DNA from: an uncultured Porphyromonadaceae bacterium
GTDB taxonomy: Bacteria > Bacteroidota > Bacteroidia > Bacteroidales > Porphyromonadaceae
DNA length: 64,000 nucleotides
Direction of reading: 5' to 3'
NCBI GenBank assembly: GCA_947253625.1
Contig: CAMYAB010000003.1
Location: 112,665-176,664 of the forward strand
Shown in pieces: positions 17,291 through 26,124 of this stretch (its first letter is position 1; each line of letters opens with the position of its first letter). The position numbers and the translations under genes are program-made. The notes beneath the pieces were generated by a model. That model did not search any database. It had not been told where the DNA came from and saw only the letters and a list, made by a program, of their open reading frames with translations.

Positions 17291-17383
17291 TAGATGCCGA
17301 GCTTGCGGTGTGTCCCGTATCAGCGACTCTATGAGTGTCCACCTTGTACGGTGTGCACAGTGGTGACCAACATTATGATAGCT

Positions 17384-18055
17384 ATGAATCCGGTAATCGA
17401 GATCAATGATCTACACAAGACCTACCCCGGAGTGCAGTCTCTGCATGTCCTCAAGGGGGTTTCACTGCGCATAGACAATGGGGAGATGGTGGCTCTGATG
17501 GGGGCCAGTGGATCGGGCAAGAGTACGCTCCTCAATATCCTCGGGATACTCGACACGTATGATGCAGGCTCCTATCACCTGAGTGGCAAGCTGATTCGGG
17601 ATTTGGACGAAAACAGTGCGGCCGAGATGCGGGGACGGCATATTGGTTTTGTGTTTCAGTCGTTTAATCTCATCAGCTTCAAGAACGCCCTAGAAAATGT
17701 GGCTCTGCCACTCTACTACCGAGGGGTCTCCCACAAAGTGCGCAACAAGCTGGCAGAGGAGTATCTGGACAAAGTGGGGCTTCTGGACTGGAAGGAGCAC
17801 CTCCCGAATGAGTTGTCGGGCGGACAAAAGCAGAGAGTCTCCCTGGCAAGAGCACTGATCACCAAGCCGACCATACTCCTTGCCGATGAGCCCACCGGAG
17901 CCCTGGACAGCACGACCACCATAGAGGTGATGAATCTGCTGAGGCAGGTGAATGAGGAGGAGGGTGTGACCATGCTCATCGTCACGCACGAGCCGGCGGT
18001 GGCTGAGTGCTGCGAGCGCACGATACACATCAAGGACGGACTGATCGTCCGATAA
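17384..18055 (+). CDS. MacB/LolD-type ABC transporter ATP-binding protein
   Basis: A 223-residue ATPase. Walker A is GASGSGKSTLLNILG near residue 40, the Q-loop FVFQSFNLI near 88, the signature LSGGQKQRVSLARAL near 145, and Walker B ILLADEPTGALD near 165. This set marks the MacB/LolD/FtsE subfamily, which energises FtsX-like permeases for export or lipoprotein transfer. ATG at 17384 is used; one at 17375 is also possible. It is the first gene of the five-gene operon and is followed after 8 nt by a permease. Confidence 0.93.
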   Translation: MNPVIEINDLHKTYPGVQSLHVLKGVSLRIDNGEMVALMGASGSGKSTLLNILGILDTYDAGSYHLSGKLIRDLDENSAAEMRGRHIGFVFQSFNLISFKNALENVALPLYYRGVSHKVRNKLAEEYLDKVGLLDWKEHLPNELSGGQKQRVSLARALITKPTILLADEPTGALDSTTTIEVMNLLRQVNEEEGVTMLIVTHEPAVAECCERTIHIKDGLIVR

Positions 18056-18063
18056 GGAGGAGG

Positions 18064-19356
18064 ATGAGGATGAGAGTGCCTTTTTTTCAAGAGCTGATCA
18101 ACTCCCTACACAACAACGTCCTCCGGACCCTCCTCACCGGCTCGACGATAGCCTGGGGCATTACTCTGCTCATCGTGCTCTTGGGCGTGGGCGACGGGAT
18201 CGAGAAGGGTATCACCCACACGGCCTACTCGACAGGGCTGGGGGATGTGCAGATGTCTCTCTATCTCAACAACGCCAATCGCCCCTACGGCGGGTACCAG
18301 GATGGGCGGGATCTGTACCTCTCGTCCCGACAGGTGCGGCAGCTGCAGTCCGCTCAGGCGGCTCGCTACAGAGCGATAGAGCCCTGTTTTCAGAAAATAG
18401 GCAACATGGTCAGCACCGCCTATGGAGAGTCGGGGATGATGATCGGGACCATCACGGCGCGTGAGCAGATGTTCAACCAAGAGAGGTTGCTTGCGGGGCG
18501 ACTCTTTACGCCTCGGGAGCATGAGCAGGCAGAGCGAGTGTGCCTTTTGCCGGACTATGAGGTGTCGCGACTGTTTGTGTCGGGGCAGGACCCGATAGGG
18601 CAGAGTGTGATCGTGTGGGGGGTGTCGTTTCGGGTCGTGGGGACACTGGAGTATAGCAACCCCTACATGGGGATGATGAAGATTCCGTACAACACGTTTG
18701 TCGCCCTTTTCCCCAACGATGTCCTGAAGTACAAGATGCTGAACCTCTACCCTGTCACGAGGGATCAGGAGCTGCTGGCCCAGTGTGAGGAGGAGCTCAA
18801 AGCGGATGTGCGCCGTATGCTGACCGTGGATCCACAGGACGACCTGTCGGTGACTGTCAGGAGTACGTCAAGTGCGGAGAATGCGATGGCAAAGGCTTTT
18901 GTCGGCCTCAAGATCCTACTCTGGGTGATGGGTGTGGGGAGCTTGTCGATAGGCACGATAGGAGTGACCAATATCATGAGTGTCACGGTCGAGGAGCGTC
19001 GTCGCGAGATCGGCATCCGCAAGGCAATAGGCGCTCGCCCGAGGGATATCCTCACGCTGGTCCTTGGCGAGAGCCTGCTCTTGTCACTCTTTTTCGGAGT
19101 GATCGGCATAGGGGTTGGCTACCTGTCGGTGGATATCATCGGTGACATGGTCGCTCGGCACGGCTGGGCCTCACGACCGATAATGATGGGACTGGACAGC
19201 ACGACGCAGATCACGATCTTTCGGGATCCGCAGGTCAGCCCCGGGATGGCTCTTGGGGCTCTGTGCGTACTGGTCATCGCCGGATTGTGGGCCGGCTATG
19301 GACCGGCCAAGAAGGCGGTCAGGATACCTGCAGTGGTGGCTATGAGGGACAAGTAA
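18064..19356 (+). CDS. MacB-like ABC transporter permease, first copy
   Basis: A 430-residue permease with the FtsX/MacB layout: one N-terminal membrane helix (TLLTGSTIAWGITLLIVLLG), a ~230-residue periplasmic MacB_PCD domain, then three C-terminal helices. The coupling segment is VEERRREIGIRKAIGARPRD near residue 315. The start at 18064 has an unusually good ribosome site (GGAGGAGG directly upstream), rare in this phylum. It probably forms a heterodimer with the next gene product. Confidence 0.92.
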   Translation: MRMRVPFFQELINSLHNNVLRTLLTGSTIAWGITLLIVLLGVGDGIEKGITHTAYSTGLGDVQMSLYLNNANRPYGGYQDGRDLYLSSRQVRQLQSAQAARYRAIEPCFQKIGNMVSTAYGESGMMIGTITAREQMFNQERLLAGRLFTPREHEQAERVCLLPDYEVSRLFVSGQDPIGQSVIVWGVSFRVVGTLEYSNPYMGMMKIPYNTFVALFPNDVLKYKMLNLYPVTRDQELLAQCEEELKADVRRMLTVDPQDDLSVTVRSTSSAENAMAKAFVGLKILLWVMGVGSLSIGTIGVTNIMSVTVEERRREIGIRKAIGARPRDILTLVLGESLLLSLFFGVIGIGVGYLSVDIIGDMVARHGWASRPIMMGLDSTTQITIFRDPQVSPGMALGALCVLVIAGLWAGYGPAKKAVRIPAVVAMRDK

Positions 19357-19365
19357 GCAGGCAAC

Positions 19366-20646
19366 ATGATGATGAAGCGGTTTTTGAATCACGAAGTACG
19401 TCAGGAGATCTGGTACACGATCCGCGCCAATAAGCGTCGCACACTGATGACAAGCCTGGGGGTCTTTGCGGGGATGTTTTTCTTCACCTTCCTGACCGGC
19501 ATTGGGCAGGGGATCGAAAACTCCATCAGAGCCAATCTGGAGACCAGTTCGTCCGAGATGCAGATGATTTTTGGCTCTCGCACCACAATGCCCTACCAAG
19601 GCTACAAAGCCAATCGGCAGATCACGACCACCTATGGCGACTTTCTCGCCCTAAAGAAGCAAGCGACCCTTATCGACAAAATAGAGGGGACAGCCGGATT
19701 TGGAGGCAGAGTGGACTCAAACACGACACGCGTAATAGCCAATGGTAAGAGCCAAGAAGAAAACGTCCAAGGGGTGTCCGCCGGCTACATACCCAATATC
19801 CTCCAAGCCATCGTGGTAGCCGGCCGATACATGCATCCCGACGAGATCGACAGAGGCGAAAACATCTGCGTCATCGGGACAAACACCAGTGTGAAGTTCT
19901 TTGACACCTACGAGGAGGCAGTGGGGCAGTACATGATCATATCCGGTATCGCTTTTAGGATCGTTGGAGTGATGACACCCTACTCCGATGCCGCAAATAT
20001 CGGATTCAACCTCAAGTACGTCACCTTGGTACCCCTTGTCTTTGCAGTCAACAACTCCCCCAACGCCGCCTGCCAGTTCCCATTTGTCCGCAAGCCCGGT
20101 GTGACTCCGGATGCCGCCGCCGATCAGATGATCACCCTCCTCTCCGCCCGCCACCATGTGCATCCGGAGGACAAAAAGGCCTTTGTGACGGTGAGTATGC
20201 AGATGATCACTCGTATCTTTGAGATGGTGGTCAACGTCATCAATGTCCTAGTCTGGGTAGTCGCACTGGGCACGCTCTTCTCTGGAGTAATCTCTGTGTC
20301 CAATATCCTCCTCGTCACAGTCAGAGAGCGACAGCGCGAGATCGGAGTGCGGCGCGCCATCGGTGCCAAGCCGTCGGATATCCGCTGGCAATTCATGCTC
20401 GAGTCCATCCTCATCATCCTCCTTGCCGGATCAGCGGGAATGCTTGTGGCGCTGACCCTGAACCTCGGGATCGGGGCCCTGGCTGATGCGACACAGCTGG
20501 GAAACTTCATCCAAGCCCCATACCCGTCGCCACTCATGATGGTGCTCTCGGTCATCATCATGCTGCTATCCGGACTGCTGGCCGGACTGCTACCGGTACA
20601 CCAAGCACTAAAAATCAAGGCAATAGACGCCATAAGAGACGAATAA
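19366..20646 (+). CDS. MacB-like ABC transporter permease, second copy
   Basis: A 426-residue paralogue of the gene before it, with the same layout: an N-terminal helix (LMTSLGVFAGMFFFTFLTGI), a periplasmic MacB_PCD domain, and three C-terminal helices. The coupling segment is VRERQREIGVRRAIGAKPSD. Two different permeases beside one ATPase suggest a heterodimeric exporter. It begins nine nt after the first permease. The coding strand shifts from G/T-rich to C/A-rich within this gene. Confidence 0.92.
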   Translation: MMMKRFLNHEVRQEIWYTIRANKRRTLMTSLGVFAGMFFFTFLTGIGQGIENSIRANLETSSSEMQMIFGSRTTMPYQGYKANRQITTTYGDFLALKKQATLIDKIEGTAGFGGRVDSNTTRVIANGKSQEENVQGVSAGYIPNILQAIVVAGRYMHPDEIDRGENICVIGTNTSVKFFDTYEEAVGQYMIISGIAFRIVGVMTPYSDAANIGFNLKYVTLVPLVFAVNNSPNAACQFPFVRKPGVTPDAAADQMITLLSARHHVHPEDKKAFVTVSMQMITRIFEMVVNVINVLVWVVALGTLFSGVISVSNILLVTVRERQREIGVRRAIGAKPSDIRWQFMLESILIILLAGSAGMLVALTLNLGIGALADATQLGNFIQAPYPSPLMMVLSVIIMLLSGLLAGLLPVHQALKIKAIDAIRDE

Positions 20647-20674
20647 TAATCCCCAAAATATCCCCCCAAAAGCT

Positions 20675-21796
20675 ATGGCAAAGAATAGCAAAAGCAAAGT
20701 AATCTCCATCCTCCTCCGATGCCTCGTCGGCTTAGTGGCCATCGGCATACTCGGGCTGGTCCTCTCCAAGTCCAAGAAAAAAGAAAACGAGTACGAGCTA
20801 CTGAGCCCCACACCGGGTGACAGCATCATTCACAGCACCATCCTGACCGGCAATATCCAGCCTCGAGACGAAGTGCTTGTCAAGCCACAGATGAGCGGTA
20901 TCGTGGCTGAGCTGCTGCACCTACCGGGCGATATGGTCCGCGAGGGGGATCTGATAGCACGCATACGTATGATCCCGGACGTAGCCTCCGTCCAAAACGT
21001 AGCCTCACGAGTCGAGAGTGCGCGAGTGGCGCTCCGCACAGCATACGATGTCTACCGCCGCGACAGCCTGCTGATGGCCCAAAACATCCTCTCCGCAGAG
21101 CGCTACGAGCAGAGCAAAGGAGCCTACGACCGTGCGGTCATCGACCTCGTCACAGCACAGGAGCAACTACAGCTGGCCAGCAAAGGATCCAGCAACCGCA
21201 CCGCCAACCAAAACAACACCCTCGTCCGCGCCACAGTGAGTGGGGTCATCCTGGATCAACCCGTGAAAGTCGGATCCAGTGTCATCCAGGCCAACAACTT
21301 CAACGAAGGCACCACCATCGTGAGCATTGCCGACCTAAACGACCTCCTTTTTGTCGGTAATGTCAACGAAAGCGATGTCAACAAAGTACAGGTAGGAGCT
21401 CAAGTCCGCCTCAAGGTAGGCGCCATCACCGGCCGGACCTATCCCGCAATCGTAGAGTACGTCTCTCCCAAAGGCAAAGAGACCACCGGCACCATACTAT
21501 TTGAGGTCAAGGCGGCCCTACAAGCCGGTGACCTCAGCGACCTCAAAGCCGGATTTTCGTGCAACGCCGAAGTGGAGCTAGACCGTCGCACAGACGTCCT
21601 GACCATCCCCGAGAGTGCCATCTCCTACGAGGGCGACCAAGCCTACGTCTACCTCTCCAATGGAGGCAACACCGACAGTAGCTTCACCAAGCATGCCATC
21701 CAAGTCGGCCTCTCCGATGGACTAAAAATCGAAGTCCTATCCGGACTGAGTGGCACAGAAAAGCTCCGTGGAAACCTACTCAGCATCAAAAAATAA
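20675..21796 (+). CDS. Periplasmic adaptor subunit (HlyD/MacA-type membrane fusion protein)
   Basis: A 373-residue protein with an N-terminal membrane anchor (LVGLVAIGILGLVLS, about residues 16-30). A barrel-sandwich hybrid domain follows (VLVKPQMSGIVAELLHLPGD near 70), then a coiled-coil hairpin (about 105-180) and beta-barrel segments (GAQVRLKVGAITGRTYPAIV near 240). It links the inner-membrane permease pair to the TolC-like channel encoded next. Confidence 0.93.
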   Translation: MAKNSKSKVISILLRCLVGLVAIGILGLVLSKSKKKENEYELLSPTPGDSIIHSTILTGNIQPRDEVLVKPQMSGIVAELLHLPGDMVREGDLIARIRMIPDVASVQNVASRVESARVALRTAYDVYRRDSLLMAQNILSAERYEQSKGAYDRAVIDLVTAQEQLQLASKGSSNRTANQNNTLVRATVSGVILDQPVKVGSSVIQANNFNEGTTIVSIADLNDLLFVGNVNESDVNKVQVGAQVRLKVGAITGRTYPAIVEYVSPKGKETTGTILFEVKAALQAGDLSDLKAGFSCNAEVELDRRTDVLTIPESAISYEGDQAYVYLSNGGNTDSSFTKHAIQVGLSDGLKIEVLSGLSGTEKLRGNLLSIKK

Positions 21797-21803
21797 GCCG
21801 ACC

Positions 21804-23171
21804 ATGAGACCAGCCACCCACACCCTACTCCTCCTAGCGCTCCTCCTTGTACCGGCATCCCTATCGGCCCAGGAGCTCAAGCCCACCATGACCCTCGTGG
21901 AGTGCGTCGACTATGCACAGGCACACAGCCCACTGCTCCTATCACTCGACCCCAAAATCGAGAGCATGCGACTAAACGAAGCTCTCGCCACGCAAGCCTT
22001 TTTGCCCAACCTCAACGCCGGACTTGGACAAAATGCTTCCTTCGGCAGATCGCAGGGCAAGGATGGCGTCTTCCGTGACCTCTCCAACACCAACACCTCC
22101 CTATCCATCTCGGCACAGCTGGACCTCATACAAGGCGGTGCCAGGTGGTGGAGCCTGAAAAAAGCCAAAGAGACCCTCAAGACCACAGACTACCTCATCG
22201 CCGACACCAAGGACAACATCGCACTCAAGACCACCCAAGACTACATCACCCTACTCCTCGCAAGGCAGATGGTCACAGTGGCAAAAGAAAACCTCACCCT
22301 CTCCGAACAACAGCTCCACGAGACAGAGCGGCAGGTCACCGCAGGCAAGCTACCCGTCTCCAACCGTATTCAGGTACAGAGCCAAGTCGGACAAGCACGA
22401 CTCACACTAGCCGAGGCCGAGGCCGATGCCGAGCGAGCCATGCGCCTACTCCTTCTGGGAATGGGCGTCACCGATCGTGCCACCACCCTCACCACACCAC
22501 AGTACGCCATCGACCAAGTAGCCACCCACAACGACCAACTCTCCACCTGCCGGCGAGACCCACTATGGGTACGACCCGATACACGACTAGCCGAGCTCAA
22601 CGCCAACCTAGCCGACTACGACATCAAGCGTGCCAAAGCAGCCTACTGGCCAGCACTCTCGCTCAACGCCGGATACTCCAACGGCTACTACTACAACTTT
22701 GGCACCCACCTCCTCACAAGCACCAACATCCCCTTTGCCGACCAACTCCGCCAAAATGGACGAACCTACGTCGGACTCTCACTCACCATCCCCATCTACA
22801 ACAGAGGACAGCTCCAAGGACAGGTACGACAAGCCAAGCTCCTACAAATGAACCTCCGGACACAGTACATCCAAAAATCCTACCAAGACGAGCAAAACAT
22901 ACTCCTAGCCGAGTCCGACCTCCAAAAAGCACAAGGGCAGTGTACCCTATCGGCCGAAAACCTCAACCTCACACGCCAAGCACTCAATATCGCAGACCTG
23001 GAGTACCGAGCCGGCAAGATCACAACCTACGAGTGGGAGCAGGCCAAAAACAAACACATACAGGCACAAATACAGTACGCCACGTCCGTCTACACGAGGT
23101 TGCTCAGGAGCATCACCCTCCGATACTTCTATACCGGCCGACTAGACTTCTCCGAGGTATTAGCCGACTAA
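21804..23171 (+). CDS. TolC-family outer-membrane efflux protein
   Basis: A 455-residue protein with a signal peptide (ending near SLSAQ, residue 23) and two repeats of the OEP alpha-helical hairpin, seen in TLVECVDYAQAHSPLL and later in LNIADLEYRAGKITTYEWEQ. It forms the outer-membrane exit duct for the operon's ABC exporter. ATG at 21804 is chosen because an upstream in-frame ATG would lie inside the adaptor gene and precede the signal peptide. The coding strand is strongly C/A-biased here. Confidence 0.93.
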   Translation: MRPATHTLLLLALLLVPASLSAQELKPTMTLVECVDYAQAHSPLLLSLDPKIESMRLNEALATQAFLPNLNAGLGQNASFGRSQGKDGVFRDLSNTNTSLSISAQLDLIQGGARWWSLKKAKETLKTTDYLIADTKDNIALKTTQDYITLLLARQMVTVAKENLTLSEQQLHETERQVTAGKLPVSNRIQVQSQVGQARLTLAEAEADAERAMRLLLLGMGVTDRATTLTTPQYAIDQVATHNDQLSTCRRDPLWVRPDTRLAELNANLADYDIKRAKAAYWPALSLNAGYSNGYYYNFGTHLLTSTNIPFADQLRQNGRTYVGLSLTIPIYNRGQLQGQVRQAKLLQMNLRTQYIQKSYQDEQNILLAESDLQKAQGQCTLSAENLNLTRQALNIADLEYRAGKITTYEWEQAKNKHIQAQIQYATSVYTRLLRSITLRYFYTGRLDFSEVLAD

Positions 23172-23246
23172 TCCTCATACCACACCCTTTTTCCCCATCA
23201 TTCGCACCAAGCAGAGAAGGGGGGCTTTTTTTTGAGAAGCAAATGG

Positions 23247-23451
23247 GAAAAAAACGACCGTGTCGGAGAAAAAGGTACGTGTGTCGGAGAAAAAGATAAA
23301 ATCACTGTGTGATTTGAAGAAACCACTTAGTGATTTGAATAAATCACATAGTGATCTGAATAAATCACAGTGTGATTTGGACTTTTTCGACCGGAGAAAA
23401 AAGTTTGGATCTACATGGGGAGGACTTTTCGCCCCCGCTCGTTGAGTTTTT
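23247..23451. repeat. Right copy of ~205-bp inverted repeat (family B)
   Basis: This is the reverse complement of 17064-17268 with five mismatches in total, two of them in the inner 194 bp. It carries the same four 21-bp-spaced palindromes. The enclosed segment is 5,978 bp (17269-23246) and holds exactly the promoter and five genes of the efflux operon. Short frames that read through either copy give the same repetitive peptide and are not genes. Confidence 0.93.
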
Positions 23452-23491
23452 GGAGTTGGTGTGTTGCGGTGAAAGTGGGTAGGCTCAATTT

Positions 23492-23535
23492 ACAAAGGGT
23501 GAGCTTTCGGACGAAAGCTCACCCTTTGTCTTTTT
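23492..23535 (+). terminator. Intrinsic terminator between convergent units
   Basis: A 17-bp perfect stem (23492-23508 with 23513-23529) with a 4-base loop is followed by C and five T on the plus strand. It lies outside the inverted repeat. It probably ends plus-strand transcription from the efflux operon and, in part, minus-strand transcription from the TonB-receptor gene. Confidence 0.8.
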
Positions 23536-23596
23536 GCCCGCCACAGTCGGGGAAATATCGCTCCTCAAGTCTTTTGGGGGGATCGAGCGCTCCTCT

Positions 23597-25999
23597 TTAG
23601 CGCACGGAGAAGAAGAGCTTGTAGGTCATCATCGGTGTCAGGCCCTGTGTGTACATTGTCGAGTAGTCGCCCTTGCCGGGATCAAATAGGATGGACATGA
23701 CGTTTTTGCGGTTGGTCACGTTTTGTAGGTCCAGTGCCCACTCTTGGGTGATGCGCCGGCTTATCCGGCGAGTGCCTATCTTTAGGTCCGCACGGAGGTA
23801 GGACTTGGCTTGGTGGGCATTGACTTGGGTCGTGTCGAGTCCCGGTACCTCTCGCCCCTCCTTGTCGGTGGTTATTCGTATGGGCGTGTAGCGGGTCCCT
23901 CCGGCACATGACGCTTTGAGGTCTGCAAAGAGAGCCCAGTGACGGGGTAGCTCCCACTCATACCCACCGGTGAGGTTGATCAGGTAGCGGCCATCGAAGA
24001 GGGTGCTCCACCACTCTTTTCGGAATCCGGTGGTATAGGTGGATCTGTAGAGTGATGTGTTGAGGAGGAGGTAGTAGTTGTCACCGAAAAACTTCTCCAC
24101 CGTGAGCTCCACACCATAGTTTCGACCCCGTCCTTTGTTGACCAGGTTGCTCTGGCGCTCTAGGTAGTTTTGTCCGGCACCTCCGAGCTCCAGGAGTGTC
24201 CATATAGAGTTTGGGTCATTGACTACCGGCACTCGGTACAGCTCCTGATAGTAGCCCTCTATCTTGGCATGCCAGTCGGGTGCAAAAGCCCAGTCGTAGT
24301 AGAGATCCATCTGGGCACTGCGGGTGAAGTCGACCTTTTGGTTGCGGTATTCGATACCTTTGGGGCTGTAGTGGCGTATGAAGTAAAAGGAGTGCGGGAG
24401 TATCTGGCTGTAGAGCCCGGCTGCAAGTCCTATGGTGTGCGAGCGATCCGGCCGGTATTGTAGGCCCATACGGGGCTCGACGGTGTAGCGATGATTGATC
24501 GAGAGATACATACCATGCACTCCCATGGTGGCGGTCCAGTGGTCTCCTATATGCCGGCGATACTGTCCGTAGGTGCGCACCATGCCATAGTGCGGGCGCT
24601 CCTCGGTAAGCGTCTTCACTCCGCGAGCAAACTTGCTGTCGGCCACTTGCTCCAAGTAGTGTGCGCCAAAGAGGTCGCCTTTGATCCCCGCCACCACCAA
24701 TCCCTCACGAGTGGGGTGCCACGTGAGCTCCGAGCGTAAGGTCCACCTATTTTCCAGTGCGGCCTCCGCCCATAGGAGGTGCCACGTATCTGAGGGGTCT
24801 CTCCGGAGGCTCATGGTGTCCACCGGCATGCCGGTATCCGAGCGTACAAAGGAGAGCTGTGTGCGGAGAGCTGTGCGAGGCGAAAACTGCACCTCGTGTG
24901 TCAGCCCGGCTACGTAGGCTGTCGAATTGATCGCTATGCGCTGTGCGAAGGAGAGCTTGTCGTAGTCGCTCCCCTCTCCCAGCTCATTGGTCGCAAAGTG
25001 TATGTGACTCTTGCTGAACAGACCGACGAAGGAGAGGGTCTGCCCATGGCCCAAGTCAAAGTGAAGTTTCGTCGTGAAGTCCTGATAGCGCGGGACGAAG
25101 GGCATCCTGACCCCCATGGCGTGCATGATATCAGGGATGGAGTAGCGATAGGAGGCTAGGTAGGAGGATTGACTGCCCTTGCGCAGGTAGCCCTCGGCCC
25201 CGAGCTCCAGGCCCCCAAAGCCTGACTGTAACCAAAACTCTTGTCGCTCCGGATTGCCACGGCGTAGCTCTAAGTCAAAGATTCCCGAGAGGGCATTGCC
25301 ATAGGTCGCCGGCCAAGCGCTCAGGTGAAAGTCCGAGTTGGTCAGCAGATTGGTATTCAGATAGCTCACCTGCCCACCGGTCATGCCGACGCCGGTATTG
25401 AAGTGGTTGGGGTTGCTGATCTCGATCCCATCCAGCAGCCACTGCACTCCGGTAGGCGAGTTGCCGCGAATGATGATGTCGTTGCGAGAGTCGTTGACGG
25501 GCATGATGCCGGCAAAGCTACGGACCATGCGAGCCGGATCACCCAGCGAGCCGGCAAAGCGGTACGCCTCCTCGACGCTGAAGCTACGTGCTCCGGCCAG
25601 GCTAAGCCGATTGGTGGGGACACTCTTGTCGTATGGGGCTGTGACGACTACCTCTCCGAGCTTGGTCTCTGTGGGTGTCAGGACTATCCGGAGGACACTC
25701 TGCTTGCCGGCTACGACGAGTAGCTCCACATCCTGCGACTCATATCCTACGCAACTGACCAATAGGGCGTTGCGGCCAACAGGCAGCCGGAGCGAAAACT
25801 TTTGGTCCACACCGGTAACCGTGCCTATGGGTGGGTTGCTCCCACGCCGCACGACCGTGGCTCCGATGATTGTGTCGCCGGGTAGTGCGGAGACGATCTC
25901 TCCACGCACCTCTTGGGTGAATGGTGCTTGAGCCCTCAGCTGAGTCGATGAGGCAAGAATAGGAGTGAGCAGTAAGAAGAGTCTAATGAAGTGTCGCAT
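23597..25999 (-). CDS. TonB-dependent outer-membrane receptor
   Basis: An 800-residue protein. It has a signal peptide (FLLLTPILASSTQLRAQ), then a carboxypeptidase-regulatory-like domain (about 30-105; EIVSALPGDTIIGATVV), a plug domain (about 125-235; DIIIRGNSPTGVQWLLDGIE) and a long beta barrel. Such proteins take up a ligand too large for porins, powered by TonB-ExbBD. No SusD partner is adjacent, and the ligand cannot be inferred. ATG at 25999 is chosen because it starts the signal peptide and lies 33 nt below the -7 box; the longer frame has no plausible N-terminus. Confidence 0.9.
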   Translation of the reverse strand: MRHFIRLFLLLTPILASSTQLRAQAPFTQEVRGEIVSALPGDTIIGATVVRRGSNPPIGTVTGVDQKFSLRLPVGRNALLVSCVGYESQDVELLVVAGKQSVLRIVLTPTETKLGEVVVTAPYDKSVPTNRLSLAGARSFSVEEAYRFAGSLGDPARMVRSFAGIMPVNDSRNDIIIRGNSPTGVQWLLDGIEISNPNHFNTGVGMTGGQVSYLNTNLLTNSDFHLSAWPATYGNALSGIFDLELRRGNPERQEFWLQSGFGGLELGAEGYLRKGSQSSYLASYRYSIPDIMHAMGVRMPFVPRYQDFTTKLHFDLGHGQTLSFVGLFSKSHIHFATNELGEGSDYDKLSFAQRIAINSTAYVAGLTHEVQFSPRTALRTQLSFVRSDTGMPVDTMSLRRDPSDTWHLLWAEAALENRWTLRSELTWHPTREGLVVAGIKGDLFGAHYLEQVADSKFARGVKTLTEERPHYGMVRTYGQYRRHIGDHWTATMGVHGMYLSINHRYTVEPRMGLQYRPDRSHTIGLAAGLYSQILPHSFYFIRHYSPKGIEYRNQKVDFTRSAQMDLYYDWAFAPDWHAKIEGYYQELYRVPVVNDPNSIWTLLELGGAGQNYLERQSNLVNKGRGRNYGVELTVEKFFGDNYYLLLNTSLYRSTYTTGFRKEWWSTLFDGRYLINLTGGYEWELPRHWALFADLKASCAGGTRYTPIRITTDKEGREVPGLDTTQVNAHQAKSYLRADLKIGTRRISRRITQEWALDLQNVTNRKNVMSILFDPGKGDYSTMYTQGLTPMMTYKLFFSVR

Positions 26000-26031
26000 A
26001 GTACCTTGAGTACGTTGTTGAATAGCGTAGA

Positions 26032-26063
26032 CAAAGGTACAAACACATGAGTGCCCCAACAAT
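26032..26063 (-). promoter_or_regulatory. Promoter of the TonB-receptor gene
   Basis: On the minus strand, ATTG (26063-26060), a 20-nt spacer and TACCTTTG (26039-26032) match TTTG-N20-TAnnTTTG with one mismatch. The leader would be about 25-30 nt. Confidence 0.75.
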
Positions 26064-26124
26064 ATTTTAGACTTGTTTTTTCCGTCCCTCTGACCTCCAA
26101 GTCTGATCCGAATAAAGGCTACTA

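Noticed and set aside
16917..17342. Minus-strand frame across the left inverted repeat, and its twin at 23260-23445
   Set aside because: Both give the same periodic peptide rich in SDLNK-type units, caused by the 21-bp palindromes. Coding potential is not independent of the repeat.
17064..23451. Classical composite transposon
   Set aside because: No transposase or integrase is present, and the sequences outside the two repeat copies show no direct duplication.
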